Source: Brachypodium distachyon | Taxonomy: Eukaryota > Streptophyta > Magnoliopsida > Poales > Poaceae | DNA: 64,000 nt | Assembly: GCF_000005505.3 (NCBI RefSeq) | Contig: NC_016131.3 | Coordinates: 59,877,355-59,941,354, forward strand | Reading direction: 5' to 3' | Shown: piece after piece, positions 44,590 through 57,500 of the stretch | How positions within the stretch are numbered: the first letter of the stretch is position 1 | Layout: each line of letters begins with the position of its first letter | Notes under the pieces: generated by a model | The model's database searches: none | What the model was told of the DNA's origin: nothing | The model's input: the letters and a program-made list of their open reading frames with translations, nothing else | Made by a program: the position numbers and the translations under genes

Positions 44590-44830
44590 CGTACTTACCA
44601 GGTTAACTGTCTACTTATCGGGTTAACCATTCATACTTATCAGGTTAATTGTTCCTATTTACTAAGTTAATGGTGTATAATTACTAGGTAACAACGCCTA
44701 CTTACCAGGTTAACGGTGCATACTTAGCAGGTTAGCTACACCTATTTGCCAATGTAAACAACATGACAACTACTTACCAGATTATTTATATCTACTTAAC
44801 AGATTAGCTACACCTATTTACTTGGATAGT
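44590..44830. repeat. Degenerate AT-rich tandem array
   Basis: The phrase TTACCAGGTTAACNGT and variants (TTATCGGGTTAACC, TTATCAGGTTAATTG, TTAGCAGGTTAGC, TTACCAGATTA) recur about nine times every 25-35 bp. No ORF. Origin unknown; it is older than the clean tandem repeats in the gypsy element. Confidence 0.75.
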
Positions 44831-44834
44831 TATG

Positions 44835-45335
44835 ATAATCATAGTAGAATCAAGCCGAGCTCACTAATTCTCTTACACCTATGTGTAATTCGGTCAACAC
44901 AAGCTAGAACTGAGAAAAAATGTGTATAATTACATTCATGACGAAGCGCGGAACACATCCATCCCATCTTATCCCAGAAGAGACGACACATCAAACATGT
45001 GGGAAGCAAGAGCGACTCCTTCTCCCCCTACTGCTTCTGCTGATACCCCTCCATGATAGTTAGCCGTGGTTCGCGTGGTAGCGACAGAAATGCCAATGCC
45101 GATGTCGAGGAGGTGCTGGTGCTAGTCGTATTCGGGTCGGCGCTCTCCGATCCGCCCCGCATGCTCTCCTCTTGGTCCGAGTCCGACGCCACCCCTGGGC
45201 ACAAAGTGCTTGGTTCATGGCGAATTTTGCCCTCCCAAAATTTTGGCACTCAATTTTAATTTAGTCCGTTTTAGTTAGTGGTCAAAAGTTTGGTTGCCAA
45301 AGGAATCTCGTCAACTATCTCACACATTTCTTCAT
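44835..45335. other. Spacer with an unrecognised minus-strand ORF
   Basis: 45249-45028 on the minus strand encodes 73 residues, Ser/Thr rich (TTSTSTSSTSALAFLSL). I do not recognise it. Nothing else is visible before the LINE tail. Confidence 0.25.
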
Positions 45336-45337
45336 AG

Positions 45338-46720
45338 TTTTTTTTTTGCGAAACAGAAATTCATTAGCTATCAGGACTGATACAGTAAAAAGATACAGCA
45401 TCCCAAATCACATCCGGTCCATGACGGATCCAGCTATCGATACGATTATTAACTCTAGCATAGTTTGCCAGTAAATGACTAACACAATTTTGGTTCCTAC
45501 TAGCTTTGCAAACGGTAACCGGTTGTACATCGAGCAAGTGGCGGATCTCCTTCACACACAGGGCAAAAGGCGACCTGTCCAATCCTTTGGTTGCCACCAT
45601 CGCCAGGGCTTCGGCACAATCCGACTCAAGGACAATGATCTTATCTGTCCAGCCAATTGCAGCATGCAGACCATCCTCATAGGCAGTAAGCTCAGCATCA
45701 AGGGCGTCAATACACCGAGTGAGGCTACGGCAGGCCGAAAACAGAACCTCCCCTTTATGGTTGCGAAGTACCAGACTTATCCCAGCGGAACCATCGTCGG
45801 GGGAGAAAGACCCGTCCACATTCAGTTTGACCGAATCAGGTTCTGGAGGCTTCCAGCGTGCCTGAGCAGCTCTAGGTTGATCATGGGTCCTCTGATTGAG
45901 CTTCGATCTAGCCGAGTAGGAACAGACTTGCTTCCCTTTGACAGCATCGACACAAGGGTATTGTTTGTTGAGGAGAAGGGAGTCCATATAGCTACACAGA
46001 AAGTGCCTTGAGGCCTCAACCGGTGCCGGAATTTTGTCATGCGTGATATCATTATGGACGTGCCAAATATGCCAGAGCATCATAAGCAGCATAGCAGCCT
46101 TAGTCTTCTCCATGGGAAGGATAGCGTGAAGAAGCCAACCTGGCCAGTATTCTGTAGACGCCTAGGATCTGGGATGTCCCAATGAGGTCTCGTAGCCTAC
46201 CAAATACCTCGCGCATTAGGACATCGCACCATGGCGTGGAAGGAGGCCTCCTCAGCACCACACACTTGGCAAATTCTTGTCTTGTCCATCTTCCGCTCAC
46301 AGAGATTAACCTGCGTGGCCAGAGCATCTCTACTGAGTTTCCATGCAAAGATGTTCACCTTCCTCGGCACAATGTCATTCCAGACAGACTTCCACTTAGA
46401 GCTGCTTCCGTCCGGCCTGCTACTCGTTGCACCCACATTTTGGCCTTCGGGGATATGCAACGGCCAAGGTGGTACGCTGAACGCACCGAGAACGGACCTC
46501 TCTTGTCGGGGTGCCAAGCCAGAATGTCTTGCTCATTCCGGCCAGATGATCTAATCTTAAGAATGTACTCAATATCAATTGGGAGAAAAAAAATCATAAG
46601 TAGCTCCATATTCCAGCTGATATCCGGGGTTAACAGATCGGAATCTCACTTAAGCCGGCAATTTCTCCTTGGTGATATCGATCGTCTGCTGTAATTTCAT
46701 GGAATCCAGGGGTCCCTACA
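45338..46720 (-). mobile_element. LINE 3' fragment with zf-RVT, RNase H and poly-A tail
   Basis: Minus strand: about 46609-46355 ILAWHPDKRGPFSVRSAYHL; 46517-46197 with VWNDIVPRKVNIFAWKL and CQVCGAEEASFHAMVRC (zinc domain). After a frameshift, 46113-45364 has an RNase H domain (VKLNVDGSFSPDDGSAGI, DALDAELTAYEDGL, VLESDCAEAL). The element ends in ten A residues (T10 at 45338-45347). The RT core is missing, so it is 5'-truncated and inactive. No clear target duplication. Confidence 0.87.
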
Positions 46721-48573
46721 GATGCGGACTCCTCGCATACAGGGAGTCAGGTTTGTCAATCAAGCGCCATGCTTGTCGGGACCAAGAGGGCCTGATTGAA
46801 AAAATTGGCGAAAATTGATAGCCTAAGGATCGGCGAGAACCAAACATGCCCAGATTAAGCAGCAATCCTCCTCCTTTTTGTTCCAAATTCCAATCCCTTG
46901 GCCCTTGCTACGTTCTGAGAGCAGCAGCTGGCCTGGTGTTCGATCAATCGAGAAATATGAGAGACAAAAGAGGTGCTAGCTATGTCATGCAGTTGCGACC
47001 CAAGCACCCAGAGCCTCCCGCGTGCTCCAGTCCTGCCTCGCCCACTCCTCTGCATCCTGCCGCAGAAAGGGCGACTGCTGGCGGCAAGGGCGGGCGACGG
47101 CGGCAAGGGCGTCGAGGACGAGATAGACCTACTGCAGGAGACGAGAGGAGGCGCGAGGGGAGAGGAGACGAGGGAGATACTCCGGGAGCGCTGCAGCCGT
47201 CGAGTCGGCCCACGCGAATCTTGGTGCCCACGGTGGGCCCGTCTTCTAAATAGATTAACCGAAAATAGAAGTTAACTCCCTCCCCTCTCTCTCTCTTCCC
47301 AGTTCGTCGCTCTCTTCCTCTTCGCCGAATCGCGACCCAAAAGTTCGATCTTTGGGCTCCCTCCAATCGGATTCCCCCACGGCGCTTGGACCCGCCACCG
47401 CCGTTCCACGAGCTCCCGATTGGATCGCGCCCCGTCCCGTCCCGTCCCGTGTCGTCTGACCCCGGCGCCGCCGGCGCCAATGCCCGGCGCGCGCAGCTCT
47501 GCCGCCCCGCTCCCGCCGCCTTGTTGCGATATGGGCGCGGGGCACGATATAGGGTGGTGAGATCATACTTTCTTCCCTTATAAGGGACCTAAGACTGTTA
47601 TTGCGGAGGAATTCTTGCGCCGCTCCGTGTGCAGTGGCGGGGGCGGCGGCGGCGACAGCAGGCGCGACCTGCTCGATCTTGGTTCTCTGAGGGGTGCTTC
47701 CGCCGGATTGCGATGCAATGTGGGCCACGCTCGGGTGGTGCTACTTTTGATCTGTTTTCTAGTCTTTTGAGGTATAGCCCCTGGAAACATTGATTTTGAA
47801 TCGCCCTTGCAATGGAGGACATATTTCAGACTGTTTTTCTTAGATTTTGTGCAGAGAGGTGTGTTATTCCTAGCTTGCTCGTGCTGTAGCTGAGAAAAAT
47901 TGCTAACAATGTGCCAAAATTTGTGGATTGTTTTTGGTGCTCATAATGTTGTTCTTTAGGTAACATTGCTTTCTTTTATGCTTTCTTATATTAACCTATG
48001 GTTATTCAGTGCCTAACATGCCTTTAGACAACTCGGTAATGATATTTTTAGATTGGTGGAAAATTTCCACCTAGGTCATACGGTGTAAAAATAAATACAG
48101 CAGTTATATTTCTTGCGATGCTCCTGCTATTTGTTAGTCGAGAGAATTCTTCTTGCTTTTTGAAATACAATCATGTTTTTGGTGGTAGGGGGTCGGTACA
48201 AAATTGTATAGTAGTTCTATATTTGTAAATTATTTTACCTAGCTCTCGTGTTAGATAGTGCCCCTGCAATAACAAATGTGCCTTTGCGGCATTATTGACA
48301 GTCTACAAGACGGAACTTTGACCACCAATGTACTATTGTAATATCCATTACCTAATAAAATTATTACATTATGAAATAATATTTTTTTCATACGGCAAAA
48401 CTATCGTTGGTTGAAGTTAAAATTGTTTCACTGCATGCATTCTAGGCAGAACTCTCTTTTGACTGGGGGAATTATGTCAAAATGAGTCTCAAAATTTCTC
48501 TTTTCATTTCTGTTGCAGCAGATGAGGATGCAAATATGAGGATTTCTTTTAGGTGGTCCTATTGCAGCCACCC
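46721..48573 (+). promoter_or_regulatory. Upstream region and probable leader with intron of the FAB1 gene
   Basis: 46980-47520 is GC-rich and CT-rich, like a grass promoter and 5' leader. 47800-48510 is AT-rich, like a leader intron ending at an acceptor before the ATG (TTTTAG at 48549-48554 or TTGCAG at 48562-48567). No other coding gene is convincing; overlapping ORFs are GC artefacts. Confidence 0.5.
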
Positions 48574-51500
48574 ATGGAGGCCTCTGATAAAACTTTTGCT
48601 GATGTAGTTAAGCTTTTGACATCATGGCTGCCTCGTCGGTCCAAACCAGACAATGTCTCAAGGGACTTCTGGATGCCTGACCACAGTTGCCGAGTCTGTT
48701 ATGACTGTGACACACAGTTCACCATATTCAACCGCAGGCATCATTGTCGTCGTTGCGGGCGTATTTTCTGTGGTAAGTGCACAGCAAAATCCGTCCCAGT
48801 TAGAAGTGGCCCTGATAAAAGCGTCTATGAGGCGGACAAGATTCGTGTCTGCAACTTTTGCTTTAAGCAATGGGAGCAGGAGCAAACTAATGTTTTCAAG
48901 CAGATGCAGCCAGTGCTTAGCCCTTCCCTGTCTGAGGCGAGTCTGTTCAGTACAAAATCAACTATCACAGTTAACAGTGTGAGCACACCCGCTGGATGTT
49001 ACTCTACTGGAAAGTACCAGCATAATATGGCTCGTGCCTCGAACATTTGTCCTCCCAAAATTTCCCAAGACAAAGCCTCCCATAGTACTGAAAGCACCCA
49101 TGTGCCTGAGAAAAATATGCAGTCTATTTCAAACAGAGATGACTCTTCTTCGGTTCAATTTGACTATTACAGAAACAGGTACTCGTTATGAAACCTCATA
49201 CCATATAATGTTACCCGGCTAAATTATAATATAATACTCCCTCCATCCAAAATTATAGGTCATTTTAGGTTTCTTATTTTTTCCATAAAAGAGGTCGTTT
49301 TAGCTGTAATTAAGTTCAGCCTGCAAGCGAGTGCTTCGATCGCTGCATATCTTTTTAATACTTCTCAAATCACGCGTACTAGCTGTAACTGCTCGAGGTG
49401 TTCACGTCCTCTCAGCCAACCTCTTCCTCACACGCATGCTGATCATTTACCAAGGGAGGGACCCGACGCCATCTAGTAGAGCATTTTGAGCCGAAATTAA
49501 TGCCTTTTTCAGCAAACTTACACACGTCCAGCAGTTCTTGCCTTCTTGGTATCCGGGAAACATCTAAAACAACCTATAATTTGGGATGGAGGGAGTATGT
49601 TTTTTCCTTAAATACCCTGTTATATCATGATAGTTTCCATGTTTTCCTTAAATATTACTACCAGTCTGCCTTCAGAAAAGGAATACAGTTGCTATTATAT
49701 TTAGGTTGACAATGAAATTCCATTGATTTGTGCGGTATTCGATTAATTAGCTACTCCCTCCGTCCCAAAATAAGTGACTTGGATTTGTATAGATTCTTAT
49801 ACAAATGCACGTCACTTATTTTGGGACGGAAGGAGTAGTTATGATGCTTGAAAAATGCCCGTCTCATCATGTTACTCTCTTCTTCAGGAGTGACGACGAA
49901 GATGAAGAGTATTCTTACTTCTCTGACAGGCAGGTACAACATCAACAACACAATAACCAGTACTTCCACTCAGATGAGTTTGATGAGTTTGATGCATCCT
50001 ATAATTCAACGATATCAAGGGCTATTGAAGAAAATGTAATTTCAAAGGAGTTATCCTCTTATGTGGTTGATCAAGGATTACCCAGCACATTGCCAATAAC
50101 CAAAGTGGAGGATGATCCAGAACCTGATAATAGTTCAGATTGCGGTGCTGCTTCATCCATTTATGCCCTGGAAACTACTGATACAAATCCAGTGGATTTT
50201 GAGAAGAATGATTTTTTTTGGATTCCCCCTGAACCAGAAGATGTAGAAGATGAGGTGGAAGCTGATTTGTTTGATGACGACTATGATGATGATGAGCCTG
50301 TATCTGATGGTGGACGGTGGCGCATTCGATCGTCAAGTAGTTTTGGTAGTGGAGAATTCCGAAGTAGAGATCGCTCAAGCGAAGAACATAAGAAAGTAAT
50401 GAAGAATGTTGTTGATGGACATTTCAGGGCTTTGATTTCTCAGCTGTTGCAGGTGGAGAATATTGCATTACAGGAAGGTGATGACATGGGTTGGTTGGAG
50501 ATTGTTACTTCGGTATCATGGGAAGCTGCAAACTTCCTCAGACCTGACACAAGCCAAGGCGGAGGCATGGATCCTGGTGGATATGTCAAGGTTAAGTGTT
50601 TAGCGGGTGGACACTGCAGTGAAAGGTGAATTATCTTTTCTATTATAGTAGACTACACTATATACAATTTTGATCTCCATCAACACTTCATGAAGCTCTG
50701 TCCTGTAAATATTTTTTCCCTCTTGGGATCTGCATACAATTAATACTGATCCTTTCATACCATCAACTAGCAAAGGTAGTGTCGGCTTTGACACTACATC
50801 GAGCCTTATAGTTTACATATTATTACCTGACACCTGTATCCATTTTCTTTCAGCACTGTTGTGAAAGGAGTAGTCTGTAAGAAGAATGTCGCACATAGGC
50901 GCATGACTTCTAGAATAGAAAAACCTCGTCTCCTTCTACTTGCTGGAGCTCTTGAGTATCATCGAGTTACGAATCAGCTGTCAAGTATTGACACATTGCT
51001 CCAGCAGGTTCTTGAACTTTTCATGTGTTTCTCGTTATGCAAACGTAAGGTCACATGGATCTTAAATGTATGTTTTGTATGCTATACAGGAAACAGATCA
51101 CCTTAAAATGGCAGTCGCGAAGATTGTAGCTCAAAAACCCAACCTCCTTTTGGTTGAGAATACAGTTTCTCGCTATGCTCAAGATTTGCTTCTAGAGAAG
51201 AACATATCACTGGTTTTAAATATTAAGCAATCCCTCTTGCAGCGTATAGCTCGTTGCACAGGTGCTCAGATAGTTCCTTCTATTGATCTCTTACCATCTC
51301 AGAAACTTGGTTACTGTGAGTTGTTTCATGTCGACAAACACATTGAACATTCTATGACTTCGGATAATAAGACTAAGAAAATGCTGAAGACCATGATGTT
51401 TTTTGAAGGATGTGCAAAGCCATTAGGTTGCACTGTAAGTCATAAACTATTTCTCTCCTTTCTTTTGGCTCCAAGCATGCATAATTTTTGTTGCAGAGGG

Positions 51501-54500
51501 ACACAACGCTACTTAGGTGATCACAACAATTACTTATTTAGATTCCCTACGTTGCATGTGATAAAAGTTCTTGCATACCGAGAGTGCCAAAAGATTAACT
51601 TATTTGAGATGCTGGCCTGCAGAATTGTTTTCAGCAATCTACACAAAGTCTTTACAATTTTCTTTCTGTGACCCCCCAGTTTGTCTGCATGAAACATTGA
51701 AACATAATTGTTTTCTGAAACTTATTATTTTTTCCTCTATGACCTACAGGTTCTGCTGAAGGGTGGTAGCATGGATGAGCTAAAGAAAATTAAGCATGTG
51801 GTCCAGTATGGCATATTTGCAGCATATCACTTGGCCCTAGAAACATCTTTCCTTGCAGATGAAGGTGCCACGCTACCAGAACTTCCTTTGAAGTCTCCAC
51901 TGACTGTAACCTTACCAGATAAGCGATCTGCTGCAGACAACTCTATTTCGACGGTGCCAGGTTTTACAATTGATATTTCCAACAGCCAACAAGCAATTGG
52001 TAGTTTTGGGCACCTTGGCACAGACTCCATTATGTCAACTGACCCAGGTAGAACAGCTGTGGATGAACCACCAGTAGACACTGCATGTCCTAGTTCTCCA
52101 AAGACCAACTCTCACTCTATTAGACCTTGGTATACCAGTAACATCTGGAATGATGCTAAATTAGAGAAGGACACCACATCTGATGTACTCACTGACCATT
52201 CGCATATATATTCTACTGTAGAAAAAGAACGCATGTATTCAGGTGATTATCATGATGGTTATTTAACCAGGTCAGATGGTAAAACAGTCAGAGCAGATTC
52301 AACCAACACAAATTGTTCCTATAATCAGAACACGTCTGTGATCAACACAAACCACACTAGTTGTTCTAATCACAAGGAGCCATTAGATGGTTCAATTGCT
52401 TTGGCTGATGTGAGAATCAGCAACACCAATGATATGGTGGTAGTGCGACCGGTGGCTAGCCCTGCTGTACAAAATCAAGAAACCAGTCAAGGGTATGAGA
52501 TTACTTCTACTAAGGAAGAAGTTCTGCCTTCTGATCATCAAAGCATCTTAGTCTCTTTGTCCATACGCTGTGTCTGGAAAAGAACTATTTGTGAGCGTTC
52601 TCAGCTGTTTCGCATCAAGTATTATGGTAACTTTGACAAGCCTCTTGGAAGGTTTTTGCGTGACTACCTGTTTGATCAGGTTTTCCCCTTTAATTTCATG
52701 TCCTTGGTTGTTTCATTAACTTCTTTTTTAGGAGCATTTCATGAACTTCGTGCCTTCTATTCTTCACATGTCTCACAGAATGCATTTATACAGGGTTATC
52801 AGTGTCGTTCCTGTGATAAGCCACCTGAAGCTCATGTGCATTGCTACACTCATCGCCAGGGAAGTCTAACAATATCAGTTCGGAAACTTCCTAATGTTGT
52901 TTTGCCAGGAGAAAGGGATGGAAAAATTTGGATGTGGCACAGGTGTCTAAAGTGCCCTTGGAGTGACGGATTTCCACCAGCGACTCAACGCATTGTCATG
53001 TCTGATGCTGCTTGGGGTTTGTCACTTGGTAAATTTTTGGAGCTTAGTTTTTCAAATCATGCAGCTGCTAGTAGGGTAGCCAATTGTGGTCATTCTCTCC
53101 ACAGAGACTGCCTTCGATTCTATGGGTAAGCTATCTTCAGATGCTTGCCTTTTCAGAATGAATTAATCTCAGTTGGTTTTCATGCTGAGTAGACGCCATG
53201 GGAAGTAGGTTATAAATCTGGCATCTGCTTTTGTATACAGATTTGGCAAAATGGTGGCTTGCTTCCGTTACGCACCTATTAATGTTCATTCTGTTCATGT
53301 ACCACCTCATAAACTCGATTTTACTCACCAACCCTTGGACTGGATACAGAAAGAAGCTAATGAGGTATGCATCATACAGCAATAGTAGGTTTGGTTTGCA
53401 TAAAAATGTTTCTGTTTCTGCTTTTGTCGAACATTTCAAAATTCTTTCTCCAATTTTTAACAGTTTGCTATGATAAAATTGCTTTCACCTTGATGACTAA
53501 TATTTTACCAAATTGATAGGTCATTGACCGGGCAAAGGTTCTCTTTGATGAAATATTACGTAGTTTGCACGTGATCTCTGAGAAAAAGGCTCACAGCAGT
53601 TCTCTCAATGTGGAATGTCCCAATTACATCACTGACCTTGAAGGCATGTTTCGAAAAGAAAAGTTAGAGTTTGAGGTGTGCTTCTTTCAGATAGATCTGT
53701 CTTTTACCATATTCATTAAAATAGAGTTTAAACTTGTAAGATTGTTACTTCAACTCATTGAGGCACACAACTAGAAAGCTCGATGGTCATGAACTTACCG
53801 TGCACATGCAGTGAACTGTAAAACTGTAACTGTGCATCTGGGTTTAAGAAAATATAGCATATGTTGATGCCCAACTCAGCAAAAATATATCGCTGATTTA
53901 AAACCGAACTCATTTTGTTTTGGGAGAATTAGACCCAACTCTTTTGTCTCCATATGTTGTCAAGAAACAAGATAATTCTTGTTTCATGGGAGAATACACA
54001 TATGAATCTTTTACTTCATGTAAAGATGATGGTATATTTAGAGCTACTAATACGACTAGGAAGTTTGAGCTTTAATCACAAAGATTCTGCATCTTAAGTA
54101 GGGGGCATATCTAGTAATGAGGAACAGAAAGGTGCTAACTATGGTAGCCCTCTTAGCTTGGACGCGAAAATCAACTATAAATTTCCCAAAACATTTGTCG
54201 AAGTGGCCCTCCTACTTATTTTAGCATCATAGCACCTATTGCATAGTTCACAGATATTTGTACAGGGATACGGGGACACGGGATGACGGGATACAACATT
54301 TTCCAAAAACAGTCAAACAGGGATACAGCAAATATAGATAATTTTTAAAAACACCATGTATAAAACAATAATTTAAGACATGATATACTGAGATGAGAAA
54401 AAATAATGCCCATTTGTGGTGAGCCTCTGCCTCCAATCCATGTCTTCTTTTGAAGTTCTCAATGCTTGAATAATCCTACAAAATATGACAAATAGCACAC

Positions 54501-57500
54501 AATGAGAGCATAGCAATTAACAAAAACAAATTCTACTAATATAACATGATGGATACGAGGGTAGAAGGCTCAGGTGGCCATAAAGCACATAGCGCAGCAG
54601 CAACTTAACAAGTAGCAACAGCAGCAAATTAGCAACGGAAGTAGTAGCCTATCCACTTGCCAGCTCGCCTAATCGGTACAAAAATAAAGAAAAAAACAGT
54701 AGCTAGCCAGCCTGCAGGTCGCAACAGCAAAGAAAAACAGAGGGAGAGGGGAGTGGACGAGGGAGACTGGGAGAGAGAAGTAGCTGACTCGCCGGAGAGG
54801 TGAGGGTGGGACTCGCCGATGAATTACCTGCTGGAGGCTGGAGGGGATTGGGCGGTGACGACAAACTGGGCGTTGAGTCCAGCAGCTGAGGCGACACGGT
54901 TGCAGCCTTGAAGGAGTGTGATGGCGGCGGGTAGTGCGAACTGCCCCCTTCCGTACGCACCTGCGAGAGGTTAGGGTTTTTGGTGGGCTTGTTGGTCCAC
55001 CCTGACGTTCCCGTATCACGATCCGTATCCTCCCGGTATCCCCTATTTTTTTTTAAATTTGGAAGTCATCGGGTACTCTGGGATGCCCGTATCCCGGCGT
55101 GTCAGCATGGGGATATGGCGGCCCTGGACGTATCAGTGATTCGTAGGTTTACATTGACATGTCCCCCATTAAGCATACCTACAGACAATGCAGAAACTTC
55201 GCCATTCCATTCCTTTAGTCCTTGATGTATGCATTTCTTATATGGTTACTTGATTGATTTCTATCTTTAAATAATTAGGGGTGTCTGAATAAAGTTTTCA
55301 AAAAGGAAGCACAGAAATGTCAACCAGACATTCTTGAGATTAATAGGCTGAGGAGACAGTTACTCTTCCATTCATACTTGTGGGATCAAAGACTGAGATT
55401 TGCTGCAAGATCAGATAGGAGTCGCCATGAACTATCCAACATCAGGCAAGGAGATAAGGAGATGATTCATCCTGTGGACAGTTTTGCTGGACCAAATGCC
55501 ACCGATCAACCTCAAAAGGAAATTAGTGGAACTGAGGTGGCCAATAAAGATGTTAAATATGTCGAAAAGCTTCAAGAGAGCATTTGTAGACAGAATTGTG
55601 CTGCAGTTGATGCAAGTAATAGCTATTGTAATCTTGACCAGCAAATAGCCACATGTGAGTCGGACTCCCTCCAAAGAAGCATCCAAACACCTCTGTACAG
55701 CAGCGTCAGTGTGAACGGTGATACAGTGCCTTTGGAGTCTGATCTTGTTGCTCGACGCACCCTTTCAGAAGGGCAGTTCCCCAGTATATTAGATGTTTCC
55801 AATGCACTTGATGCAAAATGGACTGGTGAAAATGATCCTATTACTAGCAAGGTAATAGTCCCAGATTCTATTGCATCCTCAGAGGACTCGGAAGAACATA
55901 TCAGTGATACTACACCTTCATATGCGTCTGTATTGCTGAACAAGCTAGGCGATAGTGCAGAGGACCATTCCAATTGGATAGGGATGCCTTTCTTACAATT
56001 ATACCGTTCTCTCAACAAGCAATGGAGTCGTTCAAAAAGATTTGATGCTCTCATTGAATATACACCTGTTCATATTTCTTTCTTAAGGGCAATGGAGCGC
56101 CAGGTTGGGCCCAAATTTCTCTTTCCAATAGGTATCAATGACACTGTTGTTGGAGTTTATGATGATGAACCTACTAGCATCATCTCTTATGCGCTTACCT
56201 CTCATGAATACCATCTGCAGCTGTCAGATGAGCTGGACAGAGAAACAACAGAGACTTCACCCTCACTCTGTGATTTGAGAAGTGTCTCATTATCTGAATC
56301 GATAGATGAAACTAGTTCTGAACTTCTAAGAAGTGTTGTGTCAGCAGAGGACAATGCGCGCTCCATTTCAGGAAGCAAGAACACATCCACTTCTGATCCA
56401 CTTTTACATGGTAAAGTAACTCACATAAAGGTGAATTTTGGAGATGAAGGCCCTCTAGAACAAGTGAAGTACACTGTGATCTGTTACTATGCAAAACAAT
56501 TTGATGCTTTGAGGAGAATATGCTGTCCATCTGAGCGTGATTTTGTTAGGTCACTAAGTCGCTGCAAGAAATGGGGTGCTCAAGGAGGAAAGAGCAACGT
56601 TTTCTTTGCAAAATCAATGGATGACAGGTTCATAATTAAGCAGGTCACCAAAACAGAATTAGAGTCTTTCATGAAATTTGCTCCGGACTATTTCAAATAT
56701 CTGTTAGAGTCAATTGGCACTGGCAGTCCTACTTGCATTGCAAAAATTCTTGGTATTTATCAGGTAATATTTTATTAGTTTTATGACTTTCATTTCTTAG
56801 CTTTGCACCAACTGCACAACAAAATTTCTTTGCTATGCCTCTATAATTTCCGATGGTCATGTTACTGTGGTTCAAGTGACATTAATTATCATGGATTTGT
56901 TAGATTGGAAAAGCGTACATCTAATTGTGATTTTCGGAGAATTATAAATCTGAATGCAAGGGAGAGGAATTATCTGTTGAATTCACAAATGTTTACTGCT
57001 GCTATATTCATGCAGTCATATTTTTCTAACAACGGCCATTAATCAAGATTGACCATGTAGAAAATGAACCTCCACATTTGTCATTAGAATTAATTTAATA
57101 GTACTACAGATAAATAATATGTGTTGGGATACTAATCATCTGAATGTCCATTAAATCTGATCAAAGACAGAAACAGTGAATCTTTTGTTGCAACTGCTAA
57201 AATATATGTTGATGATTGTCTCCATTGCATTAGTAATTAAGCCATGCAATTAAAAGCACAAAATGGTACTCAATGTTTTCTAATTTTGTTTGATTTTATT
57301 TTCAAAATTAAACCCTTCTCAATGGCACGTTTCAGTGCAAATTTGGGAAAATCAATTCATCAGCAAGGATAATTTTTGCGGATCATTATTTTGACATATA
57401 GTTTCAGTTCAATTTGTCAATCTTGTATCATTATTTTGATGATCTGGCCAGTGGCTAATCCAGCTGACGTGTTATGTGTTATGAAAGCATGCATGGCATG

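Noticed and set aside
46846..47728. Several ORFs of 100-166 residues before FAB1
   Set aside because: GC-rich promoter and leader sequence open on both strands; no motif, and the FAB1 start lies beyond.
51066..51671. Single 201-residue ORF in the FAB1 region taken as a separate gene
   Set aside because: It is FAB1 exon 4 (51090-51434) plus read-through into the next intron.
54255..55128. hAT-type transposon in FAB1 intron 8 from CAGGG ends
   Set aside because: Inner parts of the ends do not pair and the 8-bp flanks do not match; kept only as an unclassified inserted segment.
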